This document shows, piece after piece, positions 24,114 through 32,371 of a stretch of 47,365 bases of DNA (positions within the stretch are counted from its first letter, which is position 1; every line of letters starts with the position of its first letter). The stretch covers positions 523 to 47,887 of the forward strand of contig DEKP01000013.1 of the NCBI GenBank assembly GCA_002353935.1, given 5' to 3'. Made by a program: the position numbers and the translations under genes. The notes under the pieces are model-generated. The model did no database searches. It was given only the letters and a program-made list of their open reading frames with translations, and had not been told where the DNA came from. The DNA comes from Ruminococcaceae bacterium UBA2719. GTDB lineage: Bacteria > Bacillota > Clostridia > Oscillospirales > Acutalibacteraceae.

Positions 24114-25451
24114 TTATTTCAGTCTTTCCTCAAGTATCGCTTTTCTGTCCTCATACCCCGGCTTACCCAGTAAAGCAAACATGTTCTTCTTATAACTTTC
24201 AACACCGGGCTGATTGAAGGGATTTACTCCGAGCAAATAGCCTGATATAGCGCATGCTTTCTCAAAAAAGTATATCAAATATCCGAGCTCAAACTCGCTT
24301 TGATTCTCAACATTTAAAATAATGTTGGGTACTCCTCCGTCATTATGAGCCAAAACAGTTCCTTCAAACGCTTTTTTGTTTACAAAATCCATTGTTTTGC
24401 CGGACAAAAAGTTCAAGCCGTCGACGTTTTCACTGTCTGTGCCGAGGGTTATCTCGCGATTGCACTTATTAAAGATAACCACCGTCTCAAACAAATTGCG
24501 TCTGCCGTCTTGTATATACTGTCCCATAGAGTGCAAGTCAGTAGAGAATATTACGCTAGCAGGGAAAATACCTTTATTATCCTTGCCCTCGCTTTCGCCG
24601 TAGAGCTGCTTAAACCATTCGTTCATCATCGCAAACGATGGTTCATAAGAAACTAATATTTCAGTAGATTTGCCTTTTCTGTAAAGCAAATTGCGAATTG
24701 CTGCATATTTATAACAATCATTTGTCGTTAAATCAGGATTATCAAACTCATCCTGCGCACTTTTAGCTCCGCTCATCAGAGCATCTATATCAGCACCCGA
24801 TACAGCAATCGGCAAAAGTCCTACCGCTGTCAATACAGAATATCTACCGCCTACGTCATCCGGTACCACAAAGGTCTCATAACCCTCGCGGTCTGCAAGT
24901 TGCTTTAATGTTCCGCGTTCTTTATCTGTTGTACAGAAAATGCGTTCTTTTGCTCCCTCTTTACCGTACTTTTTCTCCAAAAGCTCTCTGAATACTCTAA
25001 AAGCAATAGCAGGCTCAGTTGTTGTTCCGGATTTAGAAATCATATTAATGGAGATATCCTTGCCCTCGCAAATTTCTAACAATTCCGAAAGAGCGTTAGA
25101 GCTGATAGAATTTCCTGTATAATAAATCTGGGGCGTGTCTTTACACAACGCGTTGTAATTAGGCGATTTTAAGAACTCAATAGCCGCTCTCGCTCCAAGA
25201 TAAGATCCACCGATACCTATAACTACAAAAATATCGGAATTAGATTTAATTTTTTCAGCTGCCTTTTTGATGCGGGCAAATTCATCTTTGTCATAATCAG
25301 TCGGTAAAGTAAGCCAACCAATAAAGTCGTTTCCAAGTCCCTGGCCTGAGTGCAAAGCTTCGTGAGCCGCCTTGACCTGAGGCTGTATGCCGACATATTC
25401 GTCTTCATTTACAAAACCTGACAGATGTTTATCACTAAGTGATGTAGGCAT
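24114..25451 (-). CDS. pgi: Glucose-6-phosphate isomerase
   Basis: Interconverts glucose 6-phosphate and fructose 6-phosphate in glycolysis and gluconeogenesis. The 445-residue protein is the short Gram-positive form. Markers: VIGIGGSYLGARAAIEFL, ISKSGTTTEPAIAFR (phosphate-binding SIS motif), VPDDVGGRYSVLTAVGLLPIA, the FQ-/H-bearing GKTMDFVNKKAFEGTVLAH segment and the C-terminal FNQPGVESYKKNMF with the catalytic Lys. AGGAGG lies before the ATG. A consensus promoter lies about 65 bp upstream. The P-loop gene is downstream. Confidence 0.96.
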   Translation of the reverse strand: MPTSLSDKHLSGFVNEDEYVGIQPQVKAAHEALHSGQGLGNDFIGWLTLPTDYDKDEFARIKKAAEKIKSNSDIFVVIGIGGSYLGARAAIEFLKSPNYNALCKDTPQIYYTGNSISSNALSELLEICEGKDISINMISKSGTTTEPAIAFRVFRELLEKKYGKEGAKERIFCTTDKERGTLKQLADREGYETFVVPDDVGGRYSVLTAVGLLPIAVSGADIDALMSGAKSAQDEFDNPDLTTNDCYKYAAIRNLLYRKGKSTEILVSYEPSFAMMNEWFKQLYGESEGKDNKGIFPASVIFSTDLHSMGQYIQDGRRNLFETVVIFNKCNREITLGTDSENVDGLNFLSGKTMDFVNKKAFEGTVLAHNDGGVPNIILNVENQSEFELGYLIYFFEKACAISGYLLGVNPFNQPGVESYKKNMFALLGKPGYEDRKAILEERLK

Positions 25452-25514
25452 TAATCGTCCTCCTTAAAATTCCTTAAGAGAAATATCGAATTCTCTTGTT
25501 ATACTAGTAGATCT

Positions 25515-25543
25515 ATTATACAATATTTAGTGTTTTTTTGCAA
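25515..25543 (-). promoter_or_regulatory. Promoter of pgi
   Basis: Minus strand: TTGCAA (25543-25538), 17-bp spacer, TATAAT (25520-25515). A 7-bp inverted repeat (AAGAGAA/TTCTCTT) follows in the leader. Confidence 0.7.
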
Positions 25544-25596
25544 CAATATTTGTAATTTTTTTATTATTTTTATATTTTTGACCCTATATTATAGCC

Positions 25597-26757
25597 TTAC
25601 AATTTCAACAAAGAACTCATAAGTATTGATAAAACCGAAGAAAATGAGATTTTATCCGCACCTTCTTTAGTTACAATATCTTTTTTATCTATTATCTCAT
25701 CACCAAGCTTAAACGTCAATAAACCTACCTTTGTGCCTTTTTTAAAGGGAGCTTCTATACTTTCTTCAATATTCTCCTCCACGCTTATGCTCTCCTTTTC
25801 CCCTTTTTTCACTACAATCGACCCTATATCACTGCATTCTACGCCAACGCTGTCAACCATTCCTTTGTTAACTTTTATATTATCAGACGTAAGCTTGCCT
25901 TTCAAATCTGATGTTTCATAATTTGCAAAGCCGTAGTCAAGCAAAGCAGCTGCATCTTTAAAACGATTCGTACCTGTATCTGCACCAAGTACTACTGCAA
26001 TCAGCTTCATACCGTCTCTTTCTGCTGTCGCACTGATACACGAGCCTGCATCTCCTGTTGTCCCTGTTTTTAAGCCTGTTATTCCATCATATGATTTTAA
26101 CAATTTATTCGTATTAACAATCTGAGTTTCTCCGCCACGGAGGTTATCTATCCAAATTGATGTATAATCAAAAATTTTATCATGTTTTATAAGTTCTTTT
26201 GACATCAGTGCTACATCATACGCTGAGGTTAAATGTCCCTCTTCGTCAAGGCCATTGCAATTTTTAAAAGTTGTATCGTTCATTCCAAGTTCTTTTGCTT
26301 TATTGTTCATTTGAGCTACAAAGTCATCTTCGCTGCCGGATACAAATTCTGCCAAAGCAACAGCAGCATCATTAGCCGAAGCTACAGCGGTTGCTTTTAT
26401 CATATCGTCAACGCTCATCTGCTCGCCCTCTTCCAGCCAAATATCCGATCCGCCCATAGACGCTGCATGAGCAGAAGCGGTTACCGTATCATCAAGCGAG
26501 ATCTTTCCGCTGTCTAAAGCCTCCATAACAAGCAACAAGGTCATTACCTTTGTAATAGACGCACACGCACGGATATCGTGAGAATTTTTATCATAAAGAA
26601 TTTTTCCGCTGTCTCCCTCAATTAAAACCGCTGACGGCGACGTGATATCATCCTCGCTCAACGCAAACACAGAAACGCTTGAAAACGCCATAAGCGTCAT
26701 CAAAATCGAAAGAAATAAAGATAAAGTTTTCAATAATTTGTTTTTTATATTTAACAT
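25597..26757 (-). CDS. D-alanyl-D-alanine carboxypeptidase (S11), second paralogue
   Basis: Second S11 penicillin-binding protein. The 386-residue precursor has a signal peptide (about 5-33, ending VFA), ACASITKVM (Ser-x-x-Lys), VASANDAA (where Ser-x-Asn belongs) and LKTGTTGDAG (Lys-Thr-Gly), then the beta-rich C-terminal domain and a weakly amphipathic tail (ISFSSVLSILMSSLLKL), in the manner of DacA/DacF membrane anchoring. It could be the sporulation type (DacF) or a housekeeping enzyme; sequence alone does not tell. The frame is open upstream, but GAGAGGTG stands before the ATG at 26757. It is not closely similar to the paralogue at 19276-20601, which has a true C-terminal membrane helix. 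Confidence 0.9.
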   Translation of the reverse strand: MLNIKNKLLKTLSLFLSILMTLMAFSSVSVFALSEDDITSPSAVLIEGDSGKILYDKNSHDIRACASITKVMTLLLVMEALDSGKISLDDTVTASAHAASMGGSDIWLEEGEQMSVDDMIKATAVASANDAAVALAEFVSGSEDDFVAQMNNKAKELGMNDTTFKNCNGLDEEGHLTSAYDVALMSKELIKHDKIFDYTSIWIDNLRGGETQIVNTNKLLKSYDGITGLKTGTTGDAGSCISATAERDGMKLIAVVLGADTGTNRFKDAAALLDYGFANYETSDLKGKLTSDNIKVNKGMVDSVGVECSDIGSIVVKKGEKESISVEENIEESIEAPFKKGTKVGLLTFKLGDEIIDKKDIVTKEGADKISFSSVLSILMSSLLKL

Positions 26758-26784
26758 AACAGCACCTCTCTGCTTATAAATATG

Positions 26785-26819
26785 AAAAAAGAAAGGTTTG
26801 TATACATGCAAACCTTTCT
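26785..26819 (-). terminator. Terminator after ispF
   Basis: Perfect 11-bp stem AGAAAGGTTTG (26790-26800) / CAAACCTTTCT (26809-26819); on the minus strand it is followed by TTTTTT. It separates the isp operon from the carboxypeptidase gene. Confidence 0.85.
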
Positions 26820-26907
26820 CTAATATAAAAATTCAAAATATTTAATTAAAGCAGCACCGCAAAAGTCGCAAAGCAAAGATTAATTAAACGTTATATTGCT
26901 GTAAAAA

Positions 26908-27375
26908 TCATTCGATCAAGCATACTGCACAAGCAGATATTCCCTCTTCATTACCTGTAAAGCCCAACCTTTCTTCAGTAGTAGCTTTAACACTAACACA
27001 AGATACATCTATATCGCAACAATCAGCGATATTCTTTCGCATAGAAGCAATATACTCTTTAAGCTTTGGTTTTTGAGCAACAACGGTTGAGTCTATATTA
27101 ACAATCTTGTAGCCTTTGTCACGCAAAAGTGAAACAACCTTCTTTAACAACAACATGCTGTCCACATCTTTAAAAGCATCATCGTTGTTGGGAAAGTGTT
27201 TTCCTATATCGCCCAAAGCCGCAGCTCCCAAAAGAGCATCCATAACAGCATGAAGCAAAACATCGGCGTCGGAATGTCCTATAAGCCCCATAGTATGCGG
27301 CACACAAATCCCGCCTAATATCAGCTTTCTGTTTTCGCCTAATCTATGTACGTCATATCCCTGACCTATTCTCAT
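26908..27375 (-). CDS. ispF: 2-C-methyl-D-erythritol 2,4-cyclodiphosphate synthase
   Basis: Fifth step of the MEP isoprenoid pathway: ring closure of the CDP-methylerythritol phosphate with loss of CMP. 155 residues, trimeric zinc enzyme. It begins MRIGQGYDVHRL, whose Asp8 and His10 bind zinc, and has GLIGHSDADVLLHAVMDALLGAAALGDIGKHFP (given here in parts: GHSDADVLLHAV holds the third zinc His) and SVKATTEERLGFTG near the end. Its ATG overlaps the ispD stop codon (ATGA), so the two are coupled. Confidence 0.96.
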   Translation of the reverse strand: MRIGQGYDVHRLGENRKLILGGICVPHTMGLIGHSDADVLLHAVMDALLGAAALGDIGKHFPNNDDAFKDVDSMLLLKKVVSLLRDKGYKIVNIDSTVVAQKPKLKEYIASMRKNIADCCDIDVSCVSVKATTEERLGFTGNEEGISACAVCLIE

Positions 27376-28064
27376 ATACTTTTCCTCTTTGATAAAATCG
27401 CCTTTGTAAACAAAATATCTGTTTGCGTTGTCAATTTAATGTTTGTGTCCTTGCCTATCACAAGTTCAACCTCTGCACCAACTGCTTCTACCATAGCACA
27501 ATCATCGGTAAAACTCAGATTATTTTTAACAGCGTTTTTGACCGCCGCCATAAAAATTTGTTTTTCAAACACTTGGGGCGTTTGAACTCGATATAAAGTA
27601 TTTCTGTCCAAAGTTGAAATAATCCGCATCTTTTCATCAGCAGTTTTTATAGTATCTGTAACCTTTGTAGCTATTGCAGCGCACGAAACTTTGTATGCCC
27701 GCTGTACAACAGCTTCGATCTCTTCCTCTGTAATCAAAATACGAGCTCCGTCATGAATCGCAAAAAACTCTGATTTTTCACTCGCGGCTTTTACTCCGTT
27801 TATAACGCTTTGTGTTCTGTTTTCTCCGCCTAAGGTGACGGCAGATACCTTTCTAAACTGAGCGGTAAGCTTCTTGATTTCTTCTAAATCATCGTTTCTG
27901 CATACTACAACAATCTCGTCTATTACAGGAGAGTTCTCGAATGCCGACAAGGTATATTCTATGGCTTTTTTACCGTTTATTTCAACGAGCTGCTTTGATA
28001 CAGGTAAACCCATTCTGGTAGAATTTCCTGCCGCTACGATGATAGCGGATGTATATTTTTTCAT
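27372..28064 (-). CDS. ispD: 2-C-methyl-D-erythritol 4-phosphate cytidylyltransferase
   Basis: Third step of the MEP pathway: joins CTP and methylerythritol 4-phosphate. 230 residues with AAGNSTRMGLPVSKQ (nucleotide-binding loop), FFAIHDGARILIT (metal-binding Asp), VTDTIKTAD and LYRVQTPQVFE, all typical for IspD. There is no good ribosome binding site before its ATG, which is 23 bp after metY, so it probably depends on coupling or on the A-rich leader. Followed by ispF with a 4-nt overlap. Confidence 0.95.
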   Translation of the reverse strand: MKKYTSAIIVAAGNSTRMGLPVSKQLVEINGKKAIEYTLSAFENSPVIDEIVVVCRNDDLEEIKKLTAQFRKVSAVTLGGENRTQSVINGVKAASEKSEFFAIHDGARILITEEEIEAVVQRAYKVSCAAIATKVTDTIKTADEKMRIISTLDRNTLYRVQTPQVFEKQIFMAAVKNAVKNNLSFTDDCAMVEAVGAEVELVIGKDTNIKLTTQTDILFTKAILSKRKSI

Positions 28065-28087
28065 AAACGTATTATTTTAATATAGAA

Positions 28088-29353
28088 TTATACTTTTTCA
28101 AGCGCTTGAGCGATATCCTCTAGGATATCATCAATATCCTCTATCCCTACAGACAAGCGAATCATATTTGGCATAATGCCTGCCGCAGCGAGCTGCTCAT
28201 CGTTTAGCTGTCTGTGGGTTGTAGTAGCCGGGTGCAAAACACAGGTGCGTGCATCAGCAACGTGAATTACAATTTTCGCAAGTTTTAACGCTTCCATCAT
28301 ACGCGCTGCGCCTTCTTTTCCGCCCTTTGGTCCGAAAGCAATAACTCCGCAAGTACCGTTCGGCATATATTTTTGAGCCAAATCATAGTATTTGTTGCCT
28401 TTTAAAGACGGATAATTTATCCATTCAACTTTATCGCTTTTTTCCAGAAATTGCGCTACTTTCATTGCGTTTTCGCAGTGGCGAGGCATTCTAAGGTGCA
28501 AGGTTTCAAGTCCTAAGTTGAGCAAGAATGCATTTTGAGGCGATTGCTGAGGTCCTAAATCGCGCATCAAATGAGTGCGGGCTTTTACGATATAAGCCGC
28601 CTTGCCAAACTGCTCTGTATATATAACGCCGTGATATGTTTCATCCGGAGTAGTGAGCATCTTATAGTCGCCGCTGTTCCAGTCAAAGTTGCCGGAATCC
28701 ACAATAACTCCGCCCAAGGCTACAGCGTGTCCGTCCATATATTTTGATGTGGAATGTACTACAATATCAGCGCCCCATTCAAAAGGACGACAATTAATAG
28801 GTGTTGCAAAAGTATTGTCAATAATCAGCGGAACATGATGAGCGTGAGCAACCTGTGCGAACATCTCTATATCGGTAATATCAAGAGAAGGGTTAGTCAG
28901 CGTTTCTGCAAACACTGCTTTGGTGTTGCTTTTAAATTTTGAATTTAATTCTTCTTTATCAATAGCAGGGTCAACAAAAGTAAACTCTATACCCAAATCT
29001 CTAAGTGTTTTATTAAACAAATTAAAGGTTCCGCCGTAAATCGCAGCCGAACAGATAACATGATCACCGGATTTACAAATATTCGTTATGCTGATTAAAG
29101 AAGCAGCCTGGCCGGATGATGTAAGCATAGCGCCGACACCGCCTTCTAAGGCAGCAATCTTCTTTTCTACTGCGTCAAGAGTTGGGTTTCCAAGTCTTGT
29201 GTAGAAAAAGCCTTCTTCTTTCAAGTCGAACAGATTTCCCATTGTTTCAGCTGTGTCATAAGCAAATGTTGTGCTCTGAACAATCGGGACAACACGCGGT
29301 TCTGAATTCTTAGGCGAGTAGCCTGCCTGAATACATTTAGTATTGATTTTCAT
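28088..29353 (-). CDS. metY: O-acetylhomoserine sulfhydrylase (aminocarboxypropyltransferase)
   Basis: PLP enzyme that makes homocysteine from O-acetylhomoserine and sulfide, an entry to methionine. 421 residues, the length of the MetY group. Markers: FFYTRLGNPTLDAVEKKIAALEGG, SSGQAA, DNTFATPINCRPFEWGADIVVHSTSKYMDGH (given in parts; the Lys of STSKYMDGH carries PLP) and the C-terminal PNMIRLSVGIEDIDDILEDI. Related enzymes (cystathionine gamma-synthase, methionine gamma-lyase) are shorter, about 380-400 residues. Its ribosome binding site GGAGG is inside the last codons of the upstream gene, so the two are coupled. No SAM riboswitch or S-box leader is visible. Confidence 0.92.
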   Translation of the reverse strand: MKINTKCIQAGYSPKNSEPRVVPIVQSTTFAYDTAETMGNLFDLKEEGFFYTRLGNPTLDAVEKKIAALEGGVGAMLTSSGQAASLISITNICKSGDHVICSAAIYGGTFNLFNKTLRDLGIEFTFVDPAIDKEELNSKFKSNTKAVFAETLTNPSLDITDIEMFAQVAHAHHVPLIIDNTFATPINCRPFEWGADIVVHSTSKYMDGHAVALGGVIVDSGNFDWNSGDYKMLTTPDETYHGVIYTEQFGKAAYIVKARTHLMRDLGPQQSPQNAFLLNLGLETLHLRMPRHCENAMKVAQFLEKSDKVEWINYPSLKGNKYYDLAQKYMPNGTCGVIAFGPKGGKEGAARMMEALKLAKIVIHVADARTCVLHPATTTHRQLNDEQLAAAGIMPNMIRLSVGIEDIDDILEDIAQALEKV

Positions 29354-29356
29354 ATC

Positions 29357-29884
29357 TTAACCTCCAAAAAGTTTTTTAATTAATTCAATAATATGATCCG
29401 TACCGAAAACGACAAGCGCTATAAGCGCAAAAAGCAAAAGCGCGCTAAAAACCTTAATTGTTGTTCGTTTTGCTGCACTCATGGGCTTTAGGCTATCTGA
29501 AGCACCGTTTTTATATTTTTCGACCTCTTCATTTATGGCGTCTAAAAAAGGATCAATATAATTATCTTCAAGCTCAAGAGAGCTTAAAAGCTCCTTGGCT
29601 TTTGCTGCTGCGGAAAACGGAACTAAAAGGGAAACGTTTGACAGTTTTACATCATACCCTGTAATAATATCGTTAGCAACTCCCCTGGGAGAAATAATTT
29701 CCTCCTGATATGGAATATCGGAGTCGTCTAAAATTCCCTTGACCATAGCGCGTTCAGTTCCGCCGACAACCGTCAAACGTATCGGCTCGTTTATATCCTT
29801 TATCTCTTTGGTTTTTTTCCTGCAATCGGAACAATAAGTATCGCTGTCAAGAAAAACACGTTTGCAAACGGGACAATACCTCAT
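29357..29884 (-). CDS. Zinc-ribbon, DUF2007-like, single membrane helix protein
   Basis: 175 residues, function unknown. N-terminal zinc ribbon MRYCPVCKRVFLDSDTYCSDC (CPVC and CSDC), then a domain (about 30-105) with LTVVGGTERAMVKGILDDSDIPY, which has the pattern of the DUF2007 putative signal-transducing family (residues that read 'value of a neighbour protein' in tandem with an unknown ligand), then a linker and a C-terminal membrane helix (about 148-166). The open frame extends 19 codons upstream, but GGAG stands 8 nt before the ATG at 29884. First gene of the run to metY-ispD-ispF, with a promoter in front. Confidence 0.7.
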   Translation of the reverse strand: MRYCPVCKRVFLDSDTYCSDCRKKTKEIKDINEPIRLTVVGGTERAMVKGILDDSDIPYQEEIISPRGVANDIITGYDVKLSNVSLLVPFSAAAKAKELLSSLELEDNYIDPFLDAINEEVEKYKNGASDSLKPMSAAKRTTIKVFSALLLFALIALVVFGTDHIIELIKKLFGG

Positions 29885-29925
29885 ACAACCAACTCCGCAT
29901 TCAAAATAAAAAACTAAACATTTGA

Positions 29926-29954
29926 AGTATAACATAAACAAAAATCGATTGCAA
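29926..29954 (-). promoter_or_regulatory. Promoter of the zinc-ribbon/metY/ispDF operon
   Basis: Minus strand: TTGCAA (29954-29949), 17-bp spacer, TATACT (29931-29926) with TGT before it (extended -10). Confidence 0.65.
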
Positions 29955-29971
29955 GAATTGATTTTGAAAAC

Positions 29972-30006
29972 AAAAAAGCGAAGCGTACAACAGAATCCGC
30001 TTCGCT
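29972..30006 (-). terminator. Terminator after dpaB
   Basis: Stem AGCGAAGCG (29977-29985) / CGCTTCGCT (29998-30006), with a T run on the minus side. It ends the dpaA-dpaB transcript just before the next promoter. Confidence 0.85.
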
Positions 30007-30020
30007 CTTTAACTTGAATT

Positions 30021-30593
30021 TTAACAAAAAACAGGTTGTACCTGCTTACCCTTTAGCGCAAGCTCTACACAGTCTGGAACAAGCTCAAAATGCGATACAA
30101 GAGAGTTGGGCTTTTTGATTGGATCATCCTGTGAAAGAGGCACAAAATAAATGTTTTTTGTATTTAACAGCTTGCCGATATTTTGTGCAGACGCTCCAAG
30201 CGCGTCGTTTGACGCAAGCGCTAAAAGCACCGGACGTCCGATACGAAGCTGAGACTTGACTGCCATTGTAACAGGCGTATCGGTGATACCTAAAGAAATC
30301 TTTGACAGCGTATTTCCTGTACAAGGCGCTACGACAAGTACATCGCACATTTCTTTTGGACCTATCGGCTCTGCTGTAGTTATTGTATGAACAACACTTT
30401 TTTTAGTAATATTCTCAATTTCTGTTACAAAATCCTCTGCTCTGCCAAAACGAGTGTTCGTATGATAAGCATTATCTGACATGATCGGTAAAACATCATA
30501 GCCCATACTTACAAGTTTTGACATTTCAAAAATTGCTTTTGAAAAGGTGCAAAAGGAGCCGCACATCGCGTAACCTATGCAAGTCTTTTCCAC
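30021..30593 (-). CDS. dpaB: Dipicolinate synthase subunit B
   Basis: With DpaA makes dipicolinic acid, the main small molecule of the spore core, from dihydrodipicolinate; acts in the mother cell. 190 residues with a flavoprotein-like fold: CIGYAMCGSFCTFSKAI at the N-terminus, PIMSDNAYHTNTRFG, DVLVVAPCTGNTLSKISLGITDTPVTMAVKSQL in two stretches, RPVLLALASNDALG and a final VPLSQDDPIKKPNSLVSHFE. These are the SpoVFB landmarks. GTG start with AAGGAGGA 7 nt upstream. It overlaps dpaA by 19 nt. Confidence 0.95.
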   Translation of the reverse strand: MEKTCIGYAMCGSFCTFSKAIFEMSKLVSMGYDVLPIMSDNAYHTNTRFGRAEDFVTEIENITKKSVVHTITTAEPIGPKEMCDVLVVAPCTGNTLSKISLGITDTPVTMAVKSQLRIGRPVLLALASNDALGASAQNIGKLLNTKNIYFVPLSQDDPIKKPNSLVSHFELVPDCVELALKGKQVQPVFC

Positions 30594-31450
30594 CTTAGAT
30601 CCTCCTTGGTCATTCTTATTATTGTATCTTTTATAATTGTTCCGGCTGATTTAGGCGCACATATTCCCGGCAGCTTTAAGGCATGAATCACGTCTACTTT
30701 TTTCTTTTTGGCATAATCAAAATCTACTCCGCCGGGATATGAGGCTAAATCTATAATAAGAGTATCGCTATTTAGATTATCAATTACTTTTTTATCTATT
30801 ATCAACGCCGGAACTGTGTTAAATATAATATCGAAATCGTGCGAACAGTTTTCAAAATTGCTCAACGCTTTTATTCCAAAAGATTCAGCCATAGCTCTGT
30901 CTTTTTCTTTACGAGCACAAACATAAGTGTCGGCATTTAAGCTAAACAGCATTTTAGAAAGCGTTTTTCCTATTCTGCCAAATCCGTATACAAGACACCG
31001 GCTTTTAAAAATGCTCCCTTCATACTCGCGCATAGCTGTTTGCAATGCACCTTCCGAAGTCAATACTGCATTCTCTGTTAACAAATACTCGCTCTTCGAA
31101 TAATCGTAAAGCCGCGTCAGCCCGTATTCTTTAAGTCTCTCGCTGTTTGAGCAAAAGACTATTTTATCTTTAATAAAATCTAAAACGTCCTCTATATAAA
31201 TCTCTTGTTTTGAAAAAGGCGCATTTATCAAAAGCTTTTTTCCATCGCCGGGGTTTTTATTTGTTGACAACGGATATGGCAGTATCACTATATCAGCGTT
31301 GTGTATAGAATAAAAATCATTTGATATATTGATAGAACCGATACTTTCTAACTTATCAAACCCAAACATAGTCACACAGTAATTATCATCACAAAATGCC
31401 TTTGCACAAAATAACATTCGTTTGTCTCCGCCAATGATAGCAAATTTCAT
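30575..31450 (-). CDS. dpaA: Dipicolinate synthase subunit A
   Basis: NAD(P)-dependent dehydrogenase-like subunit of dipicolinate synthase (SpoVFA). 291 residues: an N-terminal domain beginning KFAIIGGDKRMLFCAKAF, then GALQTAMREYEGSIFKSRCLVYGFGRIGKTLSKML in parts, whose GFGRIG is the dinucleotide-binding glycine motif, then FDIIFNTVPALII and ASYPGGVDFDYAKKKKVDVIHALKLPGICAPKSAG in parts, all as in the family. The frame is open 18 codons upstream; GGAG is 7 nt before the ATG at 31450. A sigma-K-like promoter lies just upstream. Several Clostridia lack this enzyme and use an electron transfer flavoprotein instead, so its presence is informative. Confidence 0.95.
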   Translation of the reverse strand: MKFAIIGGDKRMLFCAKAFCDDNYCVTMFGFDKLESIGSINISNDFYSIHNADIVILPYPLSTNKNPGDGKKLLINAPFSKQEIYIEDVLDFIKDKIVFCSNSERLKEYGLTRLYDYSKSEYLLTENAVLTSEGALQTAMREYEGSIFKSRCLVYGFGRIGKTLSKMLFSLNADTYVCARKEKDRAMAESFGIKALSNFENCSHDFDIIFNTVPALIIDKKVIDNLNSDTLIIDLASYPGGVDFDYAKKKKVDVIHALKLPGICAPKSAGTIIKDTIIRMTKEDLRWKRLA

Positions 31451-31483
31451 AACAACGCTCCGTTTCGATAAAACATTACATAC

Positions 31484-31512
31484 TATATTATGAAAACGCT
31501 TCAACTATTGTG
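31484..31512 (-). promoter_or_regulatory. Candidate sigma-K promoter of dpaAB
   Basis: Minus strand: CACA (31512-31509, the mACm -35 pattern), 16-bp spacer, CATAATATA (31492-31484, the CATAnnnTA -10 pattern). This is the published B. subtilis sigma-K consensus, and spoVFA/B is a sigma-K operon there. No sigma-A promoter of similar quality is seen in this gap. Confidence 0.55.
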
Positions 31513-31557
31513 AGCCATACGAGCCTACATATATGTACATCAAACTGTTTATAAAAC

Positions 31558-31593
31558 AACAGCGCCGAATAAGTTTCCCCATTCGGCGCTGTT
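31558..31593 (-). terminator. Terminator after the DUF1540 gene
   Basis: Perfect 13-bp stem AACAGCGCCGAAT (31558-31570) / ATTCGGCGCTGTT (31581-31593). On the minus strand it is followed by GTTTTAT, a weak T run. Confidence 0.7.
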
Positions 31594-31605
31594 TGAATAT
31601 TGATT

Positions 31606-31800
31606 TTAGAACAAATCTTTATTGCTGTCTTTGCATTCAAAACTGTTGCAGTCTACGCATTGAACATCTGTCGGATTACTCTCATGCGTTGCTACATCTA
31701 TACTGTCAAGAGAGCAATAATTTTCTTGACAGTTATTGTACTTACAGTCTTTTACGGTACAGTGAATAGAATAATTCGAATTATTGTTTTTCTTATCCAT
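31606..31800 (-). CDS. DUF1540 domain protein
   Basis: 64 residues; a small Cys-rich protein. SIHCTVKDCKYNNCQENYCSLDSIDV followed by VQCVDCNSF matches the DUF1540 pattern (C-x-V-x-x-C, then NYC-x-L-x-x-I, then C-x-x-C), which suggests a metal-binding site; eight cysteines in all. Members are common in spore-forming Clostridia, but no function is established. The ATG at 31800 is preceded by AGAGGTG; the three-codon-longer frame starts inside that site. It is divergent from the membrane protein at 31937-32257. Confidence 0.8.
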   Translation of the reverse strand: MDKKNNNSNYSIHCTVKDCKYNNCQENYCSLDSIDVATHESNPTDVQCVDCNSFECKDSNKDLF

Positions 31801-31936
31801 CTTTTTCACCTCTAAAAATATTTGGCGTCTAAGATTTTAGCTGCCGATAATATTATTTTCAAAATTTTATTTAATATGCATAATAATACACGCACAAAAA
31901 AATATTAAAAAAATAATATAATATCGAGGTGATTTT

Positions 31937-32257
31937 ATGTACATGGTTTGTATGGTGATACTTATATTTTTTGCTGTTATCGGCGTATCTCATTTTATCA
32001 TAGGACTATACAGACTGCTTTTGGACGCGCATGATGGCGACGGATACATCTTAGTTGTTCCTAAAATGAAACCAAACAGTACCGAAATAAGACTTAGAAA
32101 AGCTGTATCGGCTTCAAAACGCCTTAAAAACACAAAAATAATTTGTATATGCGACAGCAACGATGACGAGACAAAAGCAATTATAGAATTTGTAAAAAAA
32201 GACTATAAAAACATAGAAATTTCCGTAAGAGAAAAACATACTAAAAAATCGGACTGA
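31937..32257 (+). CDS. Small membrane protein, unknown function
   Basis: 106 residues. One N-terminal membrane helix (about 3-28, MVCMVILIFFAVIGVSHFII), then a short soluble domain: GYILVVPKMKPNSTEIRLRKAV, KNTKIICICDSNDDETKAIIEFVKK. The soluble part alternates strands and helices and resembles half of a Rossmann-like unit; the conserved-looking DSNDDET is a candidate binding loop. No known motif is recognised. GAGGTG stands 5 nt before the ATG, and a strong terminator follows, so it is a real single-gene unit. Confidence 0.75.
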   Translation: MYMVCMVILIFFAVIGVSHFIIGLYRLLLDAHDGDGYILVVPKMKPNSTEIRLRKAVSASKRLKNTKIICICDSNDDETKAIIEFVKKDYKNIEISVREKHTKKSD

Positions 32258-32273
32258 GCACAGTCCGATTTTT
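32245..32273. terminator. Terminator after the small membrane protein gene
   Basis: Stem AAAATCGGACT (32245-32255) / AGTCCGATTTT (32262-32272), overlapping the stop codon; T runs on both sides, so it also works for the convergent gene at 32372-33073. Confidence 0.85.
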
Positions 32274-32371
32274 GCTTTAAATTTATTTTTTACATTATAA
32301 CTATAAGCGTTTTTCGCAGTAGGCAAAACCACCCATGCGGCTTATTTGAGTTTATGCTTATATAAAAAATA

